DNA of 9,169 nt from Acidobacteriota bacterium (lineage in GTDB: Bacteria; Acidobacteriota; Vicinamibacteria; Vicinamibacterales; UBA2999), in NCBI GenBank assembly GCA_020851835.1, contig JADZBZ010000576.1, positions 1-9,169 on the forward strand. Reading direction: 5' to 3'. Both the position numbers and the translations under genes were made by a program. Within the stretch, counting starts at the first letter, position 1; every line of letters starts with the position of its first letter. This document shows, in pieces, positions 1 to 5,608 of the stretch. The notes under the pieces were generated by a model. That model saw only the letters and a program-made list of their open reading frames with translations. It did no database searches and was not told the origin of the DNA.

Positions 1-2
1 AG

Positions 3-161
3 CTGGCGCCGGCGCCACCCGCCAATCGCCCGGCGGGCCTTGCGGAGCCGACGCCGCGGCTCGGGGAGCGTATCGATCCGGGGTCGTATATCGTGCAGTT
101 GACGGTCGACGGGACATCGAGCCGTGTTCCGTTGATGGTGCAGCCCGATCCCGACAAATGA
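3..161 (+). CDS. C-terminal fragment, possibly BNR/sortilin-like secreted protein
   Basis: An open frame enters from the left edge and ends at TGA 159-161, giving the last 52 residues of a protein whose start lies outside the window. The tail contains PGSYIVQLTVDGTSSRVPL followed by MVQPDPDK. It looks like a final beta-strand pair of the kind that closes BNR-repeat/sortilin-type glycosyl-hydrolase-like secreted proteins, in which PGxYxVxLxVDG then PLxVxxDP is a common ending. That family link is recalled from general pattern, not shown by a search. It is a host gene, outside the element, and converges on hicB. Another beta-sandwich protein is equally possible. Confidence 0.5.
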   Translation: MAPAPPANRPAGLAEPTPRLGERIDPGSYIVQLTVDGTSSRVPLMVQPDPDK

Positions 162-247
162 GCGAGATATCTTGGTGGGCCGCATTGTCGCGAGTTGGAA
201 CCAGATGTCGGCGTGAGTGCGATCGGTGAACTCGCTCGAGAACGCCT

Positions 248-270
248 CCTGAGCAGTCCGACGGCTCAGG
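248..270. terminator. GC hairpin between convergent genes
   Basis: CCTGAGC (248-254) and GCTCAGG (264-270) form a perfect 7-bp stem with a 9-nt loop. It lies between the stop at 161 and the hicB stop near 282, where convergent genes need a terminator. There is no T-run on either side, so it is not a classical intrinsic terminator. Confidence 0.3.
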
Positions 271-281
271 CGCTTGGTGGC

Positions 282-642
282 TCAGCGCGACGCCTTGGCG
301 CGTCGTTGGGCGGCGGTCCCACCAGTGCGAGGTCCGACCACCAAGCCGGCCATTGGTTCGCGAGGCGCGTGCCTTTGTGGCGCTCCGATTGGCGCCGACC
401 AGGGCCGCGACGCCGACGATATCGACCTTCCGCTTCCCGCTGTCGGAGAAGCGTGCCACGCGGTCACGTGCGTCTGGCCGACTGGCCGGGTGCGCGTTCA
501 AGTACTCCGTCAGCACGGCACGAATGGCGCGCTCCGGCTTCGCCTGGGTCTCGGCGGCTGCATAGACGGGCAGCCCCGGCACGGAGGCGCTCACGGCGCC
601 GCTCTCTTCAGTTTCAAGGACGATCGGATAGAGCATTGTCAT
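282..642 (-). pseudogene. hicB: HicB-family antitoxin, frameshifted near its C-terminus
   Basis: Reading leftward from ATG 642, the frame gives MTMLYPIVLETEESG, VSASVPGLPVYAAAETQAKP and then ERAIRAVLTEYLNAHP. This is the HicB-like partial RNase H fold with its VPGLP motif. A C-terminal stretch ending ASRTNGRLGGR follows, a basic tail common in HicB-type proteins. After GGR the frame goes bad and stays open off the window. Skipping one base (333) restores PRTGGTAAQRRAKASR and a stop at 282-284, giving about 119 aa, a normal HicB length. The start overlaps the hicA stop by 4 bp (ATGA), the canonical hicA-hicB order and coupling. HicB normally binds and neutralises HicA and represses the operon. 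The broken tail may still leave the N-terminal neutralising domain intact. A sequencing indel is the main alternative to real decay. Confidence 0.6.
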
Positions 643-826
643 TCGACACCCGCCTCGCGCAGGATGCGAGTGCCGAGCCGCCCGGCATCCTTCTTGGTGC
701 GAACTGCGACCCAGACTTCTTTGCCGGATGTGGGCTGTTTTAACAGCCGGTGACTGCCTTTCCCGGCTCCCTGACCTCGACAAATCCCGCGGCCTTCAAC
801 TTGCGGACTACCTCGGCCCACGTCAC
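639..826 (-). pseudogene. hicA: HicA-family mRNA interferase toxin, single frameshift
   Basis: From GTG 826 the minus strand reads MTWAEVVRKLKAAGFVEVR. The next frame continues GAGKGSHRLLKQPTSGKEVW, then VAVRTKKDAGRLGTRILREAGVE and a stop at 639. Together they make a textbook HicA of about 62 aa: a double-stranded-RNA-binding-like fold, the GSHR motif with the catalytic histidine, and the C-terminal LGTRILREAG helix. HicA cleaves mRNA independently of translation. The two halves join if one base is restored in the three-C run at 769-771 (GGG on the coding strand, expected GGGG). This looks like either a homopolymer sequencing error or a genuine inactivating mutation. The partner hicB overlaps the stop and is itself frameshifted. 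The GTG start is the best available, because ATG is absent upstream in frame. Confidence 0.6.
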
Positions 827-963
827 CTCAAGGATCGTAAAACCTACCGCTAGCTGGGTTTCGTCAATCCGATAAGCGCGTGGTCGGGATCACGGGTTCG
901 ATTCCTGTCTGCGGTGGCGGTCGCGACTGCCCGTAAGCTCTTGATGGTGTTGGACGAGTGGAA

Positions 964-1011
964 TGGTGAGCCCGGTAGGAATCGAACCTACAACCAACAG
1001 ATTAAGAGTCT
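964..1011. repeat. attL: duplicated 3' end of tRNA-Lys
   Basis: This 48-bp stretch matches 8624-8671, the 3' part of tRNA-Lys from the anticodon stem to the encoded CCA, with two differences (976 T versus A; 990 A versus T). Homology stops abruptly after AGAGTCT. It is the displaced 3' half of the original host tRNA gene, left behind by integration, and it marks the integrase-proximal end of the element. Confidence 0.85.
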
Positions 1012-1044
1012 AGCGCACAGTCTCCGCACCGAGACGCAACACCC

Positions 1045-1111
1045 CGCACAACCCCGCAAATACGGCCTGTTCGTGATAGTCTAGCTACCACGGTTACGCA
1101 CAACACCGCAA
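1045..1111. repeat. 15-bp direct repeat pair near attL
   Basis: CGCACAACCCCGCAA (1045-1059) and CGCACAACACCGCAA (1097-1111) match at 14 of 15 positions. Their starts are 52 bp apart, about five helical turns. They lie between attL and the integrase gene, a place where excisionase or accessory factors often bind. Function is inferred from position only. Confidence 0.4.
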
Positions 1112-1136
1112 CCGGGAGGTAGCTATATGGTAGCTA
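1082..1136. promoter_or_regulatory. Integrase arm-type site cluster overlapping int start
   Basis: GGTAGCTA occurs at 1118-1125 and 1129-1136 (11-bp period), and its inverted copy TAGCTACC at 1082-1089. The same tandem pair with the same period recurs near the other end at 8539-8557, and 1082-1093 is a 12-bp inverted match to 8535-8546. The start codon of int (1127-1129) lies inside the pair, immediately after a GGGAGG ribosome binding site (1114-1119). Binding by integrase here would be expected to repress its own gene. Assignment as arm sites is inference from placement and symmetry. Confidence 0.55.
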
Positions 1137-2359
1137 AACCCGCCAACAGATTGCCGTCTGTTGCCAAGCCGAAGCGCTTCACCGTGACGACGGTGGCGGA
1201 TCTCGACCCGAGACCGGGCGTGCAGTATGTCGCCTGGGACACGGAGCCCACCGGCTTCGGGGTCCGTGTCTCGCCCAGCTCGAAGGCCTACGTCTTCAAG
1301 TACCGGACGAAGGCCGGCCGCGTCCGCTGGGCGACGCTGGGACGTGTGGAGGATCTGGCGCTCGATCAGGCCCGCGATCGCGCGTTCACGATGCGTGGTC
1401 AGGTGGCCGCCGGCAAAGACCCGTTGCGCGAGATCGACGCCAGTCGAGGCGCGGTCACCGTTCGGGACGCGGCGGCTCGCTGGCTGGCCGAGCACGTGGC
1501 GACGAAGCGGAAGCCGCGGACGCTGGCCGCCTACACCCAGATCGTGGACAGCATCATCGTCCCGAAGCTCGGCACCTTGCCACTCCTCGAGCTGGGCACC
1601 GACGATGCCGTGCGGCTGCATCACCAGTTGCGGGGCACGAAGGTCCACGCCAATCGGACCCTGGCCGTGCTCGCCAGCCTGCTGGCGTGGTGCGTGACGG
1701 CCAAACTTCGGCCGGCAGGCCCCAACCCCTGTCAGGGCATTGAACGCTACACGGAGCGACCGCGGCGTCGGTATCTGACCGCGGCCGAGTACGCGAAGGT
1801 GGGGCGGGCCCTGCGCGCCGCCCGCAAGGCCGGCACCATCGCGTCGGCGCCGCTCGTGGCTATCGAACTGCTGCTGCTCACCGGGGCGCGGCCCGCGGAG
1901 ATCGCCGCTCTGGAGTGGGCGCACGTCGATCTGGCGCACGCGGCGCTCCGCCTGCCGGACTCGAAGACAGGCGCCAAGACCATCCACCTCTCACCGGAGG
2001 CGGCGAAGCTGCTCAAGAAGTGGCCGCGGTGGGCCAAGAGCGCGTTCGTTTTCGCTGGTCGGCGCCGCGGGGTCGAAGGCGGCCACATGCATGGCTCCAC
2101 GTTGAGCCACACATGGGAGGACTTGCGCGCGGCGGCCGGGATACCGGACTGCCGGCTGTACGACGCCTGTCGGCACAGCTACGCGAGCGAGGCGGTCTCC
2201 AAGCACGGGCTGACACTCGCCCAGGTCGGTGAACAGCTCGGGCACACGCAAGCTGCGACGACGAAGCGCTACGCCCACCTACACGACGAAGCGGCGCGGC
2301 AGAACGCGATGGCCATCGGTGGGTCGATCGCGAAGGCGCTGCGACGGAGGACGAAGTGA
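1127..2359 (+). CDS. int: Tyrosine site-specific integrase
   Basis: This 410-aa tyrosine recombinase would catalyse integration and excision at the tRNA-Lys att site. Residues about 18-100 form an N-terminal arm-DNA-binding domain of the DUF4102 type (GFGVRV, YVFKYRTKAGRVRWATLG). Residues about 110-205 are the SAM-like core-binding domain, and about 215-395 the catalytic domain. Visible active-site residues are R255 (TGARPAEI), K280 (DSKTGAK), R349-H350 (ACRH), H373 (LGH) and the nucleophile Y382 (KRYAHL). Box II reads YDACRH, so the usual HxxR histidine position is Asp346, or there is a one-residue insertion after Tyr345. The ATG at 1127 is supported by GGGAGG seven bases upstream and is embedded in a repeat pair likely bound by the integrase. 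Its stop overlaps the next start by 4 bp (GTGA). Confidence 0.95.
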   Translation: MVAKPANRLPSVAKPKRFTVTTVADLDPRPGVQYVAWDTEPTGFGVRVSPSSKAYVFKYRTKAGRVRWATLGRVEDLALDQARDRAFTMRGQVAAGKDPLREIDASRGAVTVRDAAARWLAEHVATKRKPRTLAAYTQIVDSIIVPKLGTLPLLELGTDDAVRLHHQLRGTKVHANRTLAVLASLLAWCVTAKLRPAGPNPCQGIERYTERPRRRYLTAAEYAKVGRALRAARKAGTIASAPLVAIELLLLTGARPAEIAALEWAHVDLAHAALRLPDSKTGAKTIHLSPEAAKLLKKWPRWAKSAFVFAGRRRGVEGGHMHGSTLSHTWEDLRAAAGIPDCRLYDACRHSYASEAVSKHGLTLAQVGEQLGHTQAATTKRYAHLHDEAARQNAMAIGGSIAKALRRRTK

Positions 2360-2973
2360 GCGCGCGACGACTCCCGGTCGCCGTGCGGGCCGCCCTCGCC
2401 GACGCCCTGACGCCGCACGACCTGACGCCCGCCCTCGACACGACGCTGGCGGCGGCGCTGGCGCACTACCAGGCGGCCGGGGACGGCGTGACGGCGGCAC
2501 AGTGGGCGCGGCGCCGTGCGGCCCTTGCCCGGGCCGCGGAGGCAAGTACCGCGCTTCTCGCGGCGCTCGACGACGTCGATCGCGCGTGGCAGCAGGCGGC
2601 GCCGGCCGCGGCTGAACGGGGCGGGTGGTTCGTCCACCAGGCGCACGGCGCGCTGAGGCGCGAGGCCCTCGCTTGCACGGCGATGTGGGGCGACTGGATC
2701 ACGGCACGGCACACGCCGCGGACACGGCCGAGCCATCGTCCCTCAGACGAGCGACGACACCACCTCGCCCTGGCGATCCTGTGGGCACTGCAGGACGCGC
2801 GCGTCCCGCTCGTGCTGCACCGTCGCCAGCGGTCGATCGCCGAGGACGTGGTGCGCGTGGTGTTCGGCGCGGTGGGCGCGCCCCTGGGCCGCGATCCCTA
2901 CCGACAGATGCGCGCGTGGATGACGACGGCCCGGCAGGTGACCATGATGATCGAACGTCGCCGCACGCGCTGA
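2356..2973 (+). CDS. Hypothetical protein, 205 aa, coupled to integrase
   Basis: I do not recognise this protein. The GTG start overlaps the integrase stop, so it is probably translated by coupling. It is alanine- and arginine-rich and mainly helical. Residues about 45-80 look like an amphipathic helix or coiled coil (AQWARRRAALARAAEAST). A central tryptophan-rich part (GGWF, MWGDW) follows, and the end is strongly basic (MMIERRRTR). It has no signal peptide and no membrane segment. The acidic and basic faces and the basic C-terminus would suit a nucleic-acid-associated or regulatory protein, but nothing in it identifies a function. A perfect 11-bp inverted repeat spans its last codons and stop. 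Confidence 0.75.
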   Translation: MSARRLPVAVRAALADALTPHDLTPALDTTLAAALAHYQAAGDGVTAAQWARRRAALARAAEASTALLAALDDVDRAWQQAAPAAAERGGWFVHQAHGALRREALACTAMWGDWITARHTPRTRPSHRPSDERRHHLALAILWALQDARVPLVLHRRQRSIAEDVVRVVFGAVGAPLGRDPYRQMRAWMTTARQVTMMIERRRTR

Positions 2974-2984
2974 GTTCGATCATC
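2946..2984. terminator. 11-bp perfect inverted repeat across a stop codon
   Basis: GATGATCGAAC (2946-2956) pairs perfectly with GTTCGATCATC (2974-2984) around a 17-nt loop that contains the TGA at 2971-2973. The following sequence has no T-run. It could attenuate read-through between the integrase pair and downstream genes, or serve as an operator just upstream of the HTH gene at 3020. The arms are less GC-rich than the surroundings, which fits a protein-binding site as well as a terminator. Confidence 0.45.
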
Positions 2985-3019
2985 GGCCGGGATGGGTCGG
3001 TCTGGCACTCTTGTGCATC

Positions 3020-3280
3020 ATGGACGCAGGACAGACCCACGACCACACGACACCCATCCTCTTGGACACCGCTGGGGCCGCCCGGCGGATCGACGCCCGC
3101 CTGAGCCCGCGCACCATGGAGCGATGGCGCCGATCGGGCTATGGCCCGCGCTATGTCCTGATCGGACGGCGCGTCGGCTACACCGACGACGCCATCCGTG
3201 AGTGGCTGCAGCAGCAGGAGCGGCAGCACACCAGACAGACGCCCGTACAGCGCGACGCCCGCCAGCGGGCGGGCGCCTGA
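3020..3280 (+). CDS. Small HTH protein, AlpA/excisionase-like
   Basis: An 86-aa protein with a MerR/AlpA-type winged helix-turn-helix at about residues 14-66: LLDTAGAARRI starts the HTH, then LSPRTMERWRRSGYGP, the wing YVLIGRRVGYT, and a closing helix DDAIREWLQQQ. This is the typical HTH_17 layout of excisionases and small phage regulators. In such elements these proteins bend att DNA to favour excision or activate the integrase region. I chose ATG 3020; a TTG at 3011 would add three residues. No strong ribosome binding site precedes it. It sits directly behind a large inverted repeat that may be its operator. Excisionase versus transcriptional regulator cannot be decided from sequence. Confidence 0.8.
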   Translation: MDAGQTHDHTTPILLDTAGAARRIDARLSPRTMERWRRSGYGPRYVLIGRRVGYTDDAIREWLQQQERQHTRQTPVQRDARQRAGA

Positions 3281-3301
3281 CCGGCAGGTGGAGCGAGCAC
3301 C

Positions 3302-3568
3302 GTGCCGATCAGCATCACGATACACCAAGACGAGCGCGACGTGGCGCTCGAGCATCTGGCCTACGACGAGGCCCTGCTGCGTGAGCGCGTGGCCGAGCTC
3401 GAGGCCGACGTCGTCGCCTATCGCGCGCTGCTGCACCAGGCCCTCGGCGTGGCGCATAACCTGATCACCGACCGCGATCGGCTGCGTGATCGATACCATG
3501 CGGCGCTCGACGAGGCCCGCCGGCTGCGCGCCGACCTGGCCACCGACCGCACGCGGAGGGCCGCGTAA
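3302..3568 (+). CDS. Short coiled-coil protein, 88 aa
   Basis: The protein is almost entirely helical with long runs of charged residues (LRERVAELEADVVAYRALL, DRDRLRDRYHAALDEARRL), so a coiled coil from about residue 20 to 82 is likely. The GTG start has a GGTGGAG ribosome binding site 9-10 bases upstream. The stop overlaps the ATPase start by one base (TAATG), so the two are probably co-translated. Its position just ahead of a putative replication ATPase suggests a loader or partner protein, but that is only context. No family recognised. Confidence 0.7.
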   Translation: MPISITIHQDERDVALEHLAYDEALLRERVAELEADVVAYRALLHQALGVAHNLITDRDRLRDRYHAALDEARRLRADLATDRTRRAA

Positions 3569-4896
3569 TGAGCACGGCCGACTTCGCCGCGCGGGCTGCG
3601 GCCCTGACGCCCCTGCACGATGTCCGGGTGATGTTCCGGCGCTGGCTGGGCGACGACTACGACCTCGATGCCGTCTACGCCGTGCTGGCCACGGCCGCGG
3701 CCGAGAAGCTGGCCGGCGATCCGCTCTGGCTGTTGCTGGTGTCCGGCTCCGGGAATGCGAAGACCGAAACCGTGTCGGCGCTCTCCGGTATCGGCGCCAC
3801 CGTCGTCAGCACCATCACGAGCGACGGGGCGCTGCTGTCGGGCTCACCCTCGCGCGAGAAAACCAAAGAATCCACGGGCGGGCTACTGCGCGCGATTGGC
3901 AATCGTGGCGTGCTGGTCATCAAGGACGTGACGTCCGTCCTATCCATGAACCGGGACACCCGCGGCGCCGTCCTGGCCGCGCTCCGGGAAGTGCATGACG
4001 GGCACTGGACCCGGCACGTCGGCACCGATGGCGGGCGCACCTTGTCGTGGCAGGGCCGCATCGCCATCGTGGGCGCCGTCACGACTGCCTGGGACCGCGC
4101 GCACGACGTCATCGCCTCGATGGGGGATCGGTTCGTCATCCTCCGGATGGATTCGTCGCAGGGGCGCATCCTCGCCGGTCGGCAAGCGATCGCGAACACG
4201 GGCCACGAAGAGCAGATGCGGGCCGACCTGTCAGGCGCCGCCGCGGCCGTGTTGGCCGCCGTGCAACCATCGCAGGCCATCACACTCACCGCGGCCGAAA
4301 CGGAGCGGCTGCTACAGGCCGCCGACGTCGTCACACTGGCCAGAACCGGCGTGGACTACGACTATCGGGGTGACGTGATCGACGCGCATGCACCCGAGGC
4401 GCCGACGCGGTTCGCGAAGCAGCTCGCGCAGATGTTGCGCGGCGCCGTCGCCATCGGGCTGGACCGCCCGGCGGCCCTGCGGCTGGCGCTGCGCTGTGCC
4501 AGGGACTCGATGCCACCGTTGCGCCTGGCCATCCTCGACGACGTCGCGGCCAACCCGGGCACGCTCACCAAGGACGTCCGGCGCCGGCTGGCGAAGCCAC
4601 GGGCGACGGTGGACCGCCAGCTACAGAGCCTCCACATGCTCGGCGTCTTGGCGTGCGATGAGGAGGAGGGCACCCACCGCGGCCACGACGTGACCTTGTG
4701 GCGCTACCGTCTCGCCGAGGGCATCGACACGGACGCCCTCAACCCGGATTCAGTGCCAGATTTGTCAGTAAGTAAGGTTTTGGGTTCAAGAGAGAGAGAG
4801 CAGGTACTCAACAGAGGTAGTGACATTTCTGGCACTGGATTCGACGGCCGAGCGTTCGTAGGCGCCGATGGCCGGCCCACCCGGAGGCCATCGTGA
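3568..4896 (+). CDS. AAA-type ATPase with C-terminal winged helix, putative replication initiator
   Basis: A 442-aa protein. Residues 55-200 form a P-loop ATPase: strand LWLLLVSG, Walker A GSGNAKTE (60-67, Lys65-Thr66), a conserved block STGGLLRAIGNRGVLVIKD with a Walker B-like acidic end at Asp120, then SVLSMNRDTRGAVLAALRE, HVGTDGGRTLSW and MGDRF with a candidate arginine finger at Arg188. Related ATPases occur in phages and integrative elements of high-GC bacteria, as far as I recall. Residues about 315-385 look like a winged helix (DVRRRLAKPRATVDRQLQSL). ATPase plus DNA-binding wing is the layout of origin-binding initiators and helicase loaders, so a replication role for the excised element is plausible. 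The last 50 residues are encoded by an unusually AT-rich patch with a long inverted repeat and look poorly ordered. A regulatory ATPase remains possible. Confidence 0.8.
   Translation: MSTADFAARAAALTPLHDVRVMFRRWLGDDYDLDAVYAVLATAAAEKLAGDPLWLLLVSGSGNAKTETVSALSGIGATVVSTITSDGALLSGSPSREKTKESTGGLLRAIGNRGVLVIKDVTSVLSMNRDTRGAVLAALREVHDGHWTRHVGTDGGRTLSWQGRIAIVGAVTTAWDRAHDVIASMGDRFVILRMDSSQGRILAGRQAIANTGHEEQMRADLSGAAAAVLAAVQPSQAITLTAAETERLLQAADVVTLARTGVDYDYRGDVIDAHAPEAPTRFAKQLAQMLRGAVAIGLDRPAALRLALRCARDSMPPLRLAILDDVAANPGTLTKDVRRRLAKPRATVDRQLQSLHMLGVLACDEEEGTHRGHDVTLWRYRLAEGIDTDALNPDSVPDLSVSKVLGSREREQVLNRGSDISGTGFDGRAFVGADGRPTRRPS
4751..4837. repeat. 17-bp imperfect inverted repeat around AT-rich patch, candidate ori or packaging site
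   Basis: The arm at 4751-4767 (CAGTGCCAGATTTGTCA) is complementary at 15 of 17 positions to that at 4821-4837 (TGACATTTCTGGCACTG). The 53-bp interior holds AGTAAGTAAGG and an AG run (4788-4800). By hand count, 29 of 70 bases at 4761-4830 are G or C (41%), inside an element that is otherwise far richer in GC. The patch lies inside the 3' end of the ATPase gene and just before the HNH gene. Confidence 0.5.
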
Positions 4897-5074
4897 GCGG
4901 CCTGAACGTGCGCCCGTTGTCGCGTGCACGGCGGCCGGTCGGCCCGTGGCAGACACGACCGACGTCGACCACATCGTCTCGCATCGGGGCAATCCGAAGC
5001 TGTTCTGGTGGAGACAGAACCTGCAGGGGCTCTGCCATGGCTGCCACTCGCGGAAGACGCAGCGCGGCGAGTGA
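4868..5074 (+). CDS. Short HNH endonuclease
   Basis: A 68-aa HNH nuclease core: TTDVDHIVSHRGNPKLFWWR supplies the catalytic Asp34-His35 pair, QNLQGLCHGCHSRKT supplies Asn51, the CxxC zinc ligands (Cys56, Cys59) and the final His60. Phage HNH proteins beside packaging genes often help terminase nick cos DNA. Here no terminase is present. The protein is shorter than usual, and the first zinc CxxC is reduced to VVAC, with only Cys20 left, so zinc binding may be altered. An in-frame TAG at 4859-4861 fixes ATG 4868 as the first possible start, so the shortness is not a missed start. It overlaps the ATPase end by 29 bp. Confidence 0.8.
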   Translation: MAGPPGGHRERPERAPVVACTAAGRPVADTTDVDHIVSHRGNPKLFWWRQNLQGLCHGCHSRKTQRGE

Positions 5075-5081
5075 GTCAGCT

Positions 5082-5189
5082 ATGGCCCAACCCTATATCC
5101 CTCTAGATCTTACGGAAGTGTCGAAGCCCCGAACCGCGCCGGGTCCACAGCCCGGCCACGCGCAAGTTTCCGCAAAGGGGGAGGTATGA
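5082..5189 (+). CDS. Possible 35-aa small ORF
   Basis: ATG 5082 opens a proline-rich peptide beginning MAQPYIPLDLTEVSKP and ending VSAKGEV. It starts seven bases after the HNH stop, and its stop overlaps the start of the next gene by 4 bp (ATGA), a spacing typical of coupled genes. No family is recognised, and the ribosome binding site is weak. The same bases hold a 6-bp GC hairpin (5138-5156), so this could be a noncoding gap instead. Confidence 0.4.
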   Translation: MAQPYIPLDLTEVSKPRTAPGPQPGHAQVSAKGEV

Positions 5190-5608
5190 GCGACACACTG
5201 CACGCCCTATTGGCCGCCGCGGCACGGTTCTCACTCGAAGCGATCAACACCGTCGGGCCCCAGCTCGCCCGCCACGTGGCGATGATGGACATCCACGTCG
5301 CGGTGTCCACCGATCCCGCCCGGGCGCGCGTCCTGGCCGTCGCGCCCGATGGCAATGTCGCCGTCGTGCACCAGGCGGCTGTGCCTACCGCGCTGGGCGA
5401 GGCCGTGGGCGCATTTCTGAGCGAGGCCCTGGCGCGGGTCCAGCCCGAGACCCGCGTGGCCCTGGCGCGGCTGCAGGCGGCCGGGAGCGGCCGTCTCGGC
5501 GTGCTCATCGAGCGTGATGCTCAGGCCGCGCACCTGATGGTGGATGCGGGCGAGGATCTGCCGCATCGGCTCGTGACGCTGCAGGCCGAGGCAGGGGTCG
5601 CGCACTGA
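5186..5608 (+). CDS. Hypothetical protein, 140 aa, upstream of capsid module
   Basis: I do not recognise this protein. The start is well supported by GGGGGAGG directly upstream. The sequence is a mix of helices and strands: an N-terminal helix (LHALLAAAARFSLEAINTVG), a strand-rich middle (DIHVAVSTDPARARVLAVAP, NVAVVHQAAVP), a long helix (LGEAVGAFLSEALARV) and a final alpha/beta part. It has no signal peptide, membrane segment or cysteine. The one-base overlap with the following RHH gene and closeness to the capsid gene suggest it belongs to the same transcription unit. A scaffold or head-assembly role would be a guess from position. Confidence 0.65.
   Translation: MSDTLHALLAAAARFSLEAINTVGPQLARHVAMMDIHVAVSTDPARARVLAVAPDGNVAVVHQAAVPTALGEAVGAFLSEALARVQPETRVALARLQAAGSGRLGVLIERDAQAAHLMVDAGEDLPHRLVTLQAEAGVAH

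Noticed and set aside
195..753. Two long plus-strand reading frames (182 and 159 aa)
   Set aside because: They are antisense to the recognisable hicA-hicB sequence and have an arginine- and proline-rich, low-complexity composition typical of high-GC shadow frames.
892..908. A T-arm-like sequence (ACGGG, TTCGATT, CCTGT) followed by CTGCGGT, suggesting a tRNA or an older att scar
   Set aside because: No matching anticodon stem can be drawn upstream, the variable region would be 11 nt, and the acceptor halves pair only partly. It may be a chance match or an old tRNA remnant.
1094..1987. A 297-aa minus-strand frame
   Set aside because: It lies opposite the integrase, whose domains and catalytic residues are clear; the antisense product has no recognisable motif.
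2699..3499. A 266-aa minus-strand frame
   Set aside because: It is antisense to the 205-aa, HTH and coiled-coil genes, which have coupled starts and, for the HTH gene, a clear domain.
3675..4334. A 219-aa serine-rich minus-strand frame
   Set aside because: It mirrors the ATPase domain, and its composition is what antisense of that coding sequence produces.
4788..4802. AG dinucleotide run as a phase-variable repeat in the ATPase gene
   Set aside because: About six units are too few for strong slippage, and the protein tail there is probably dispensable; it was kept only as part of the AT-rich patch.
5138..5156. 6-bp GC hairpin (GCCGGG/CCCGGC) before the 140-aa gene as a terminator
   Set aside because: The stem is short, no T-run follows, and it sits in a possible coupled small ORF within an apparently continuous operon.
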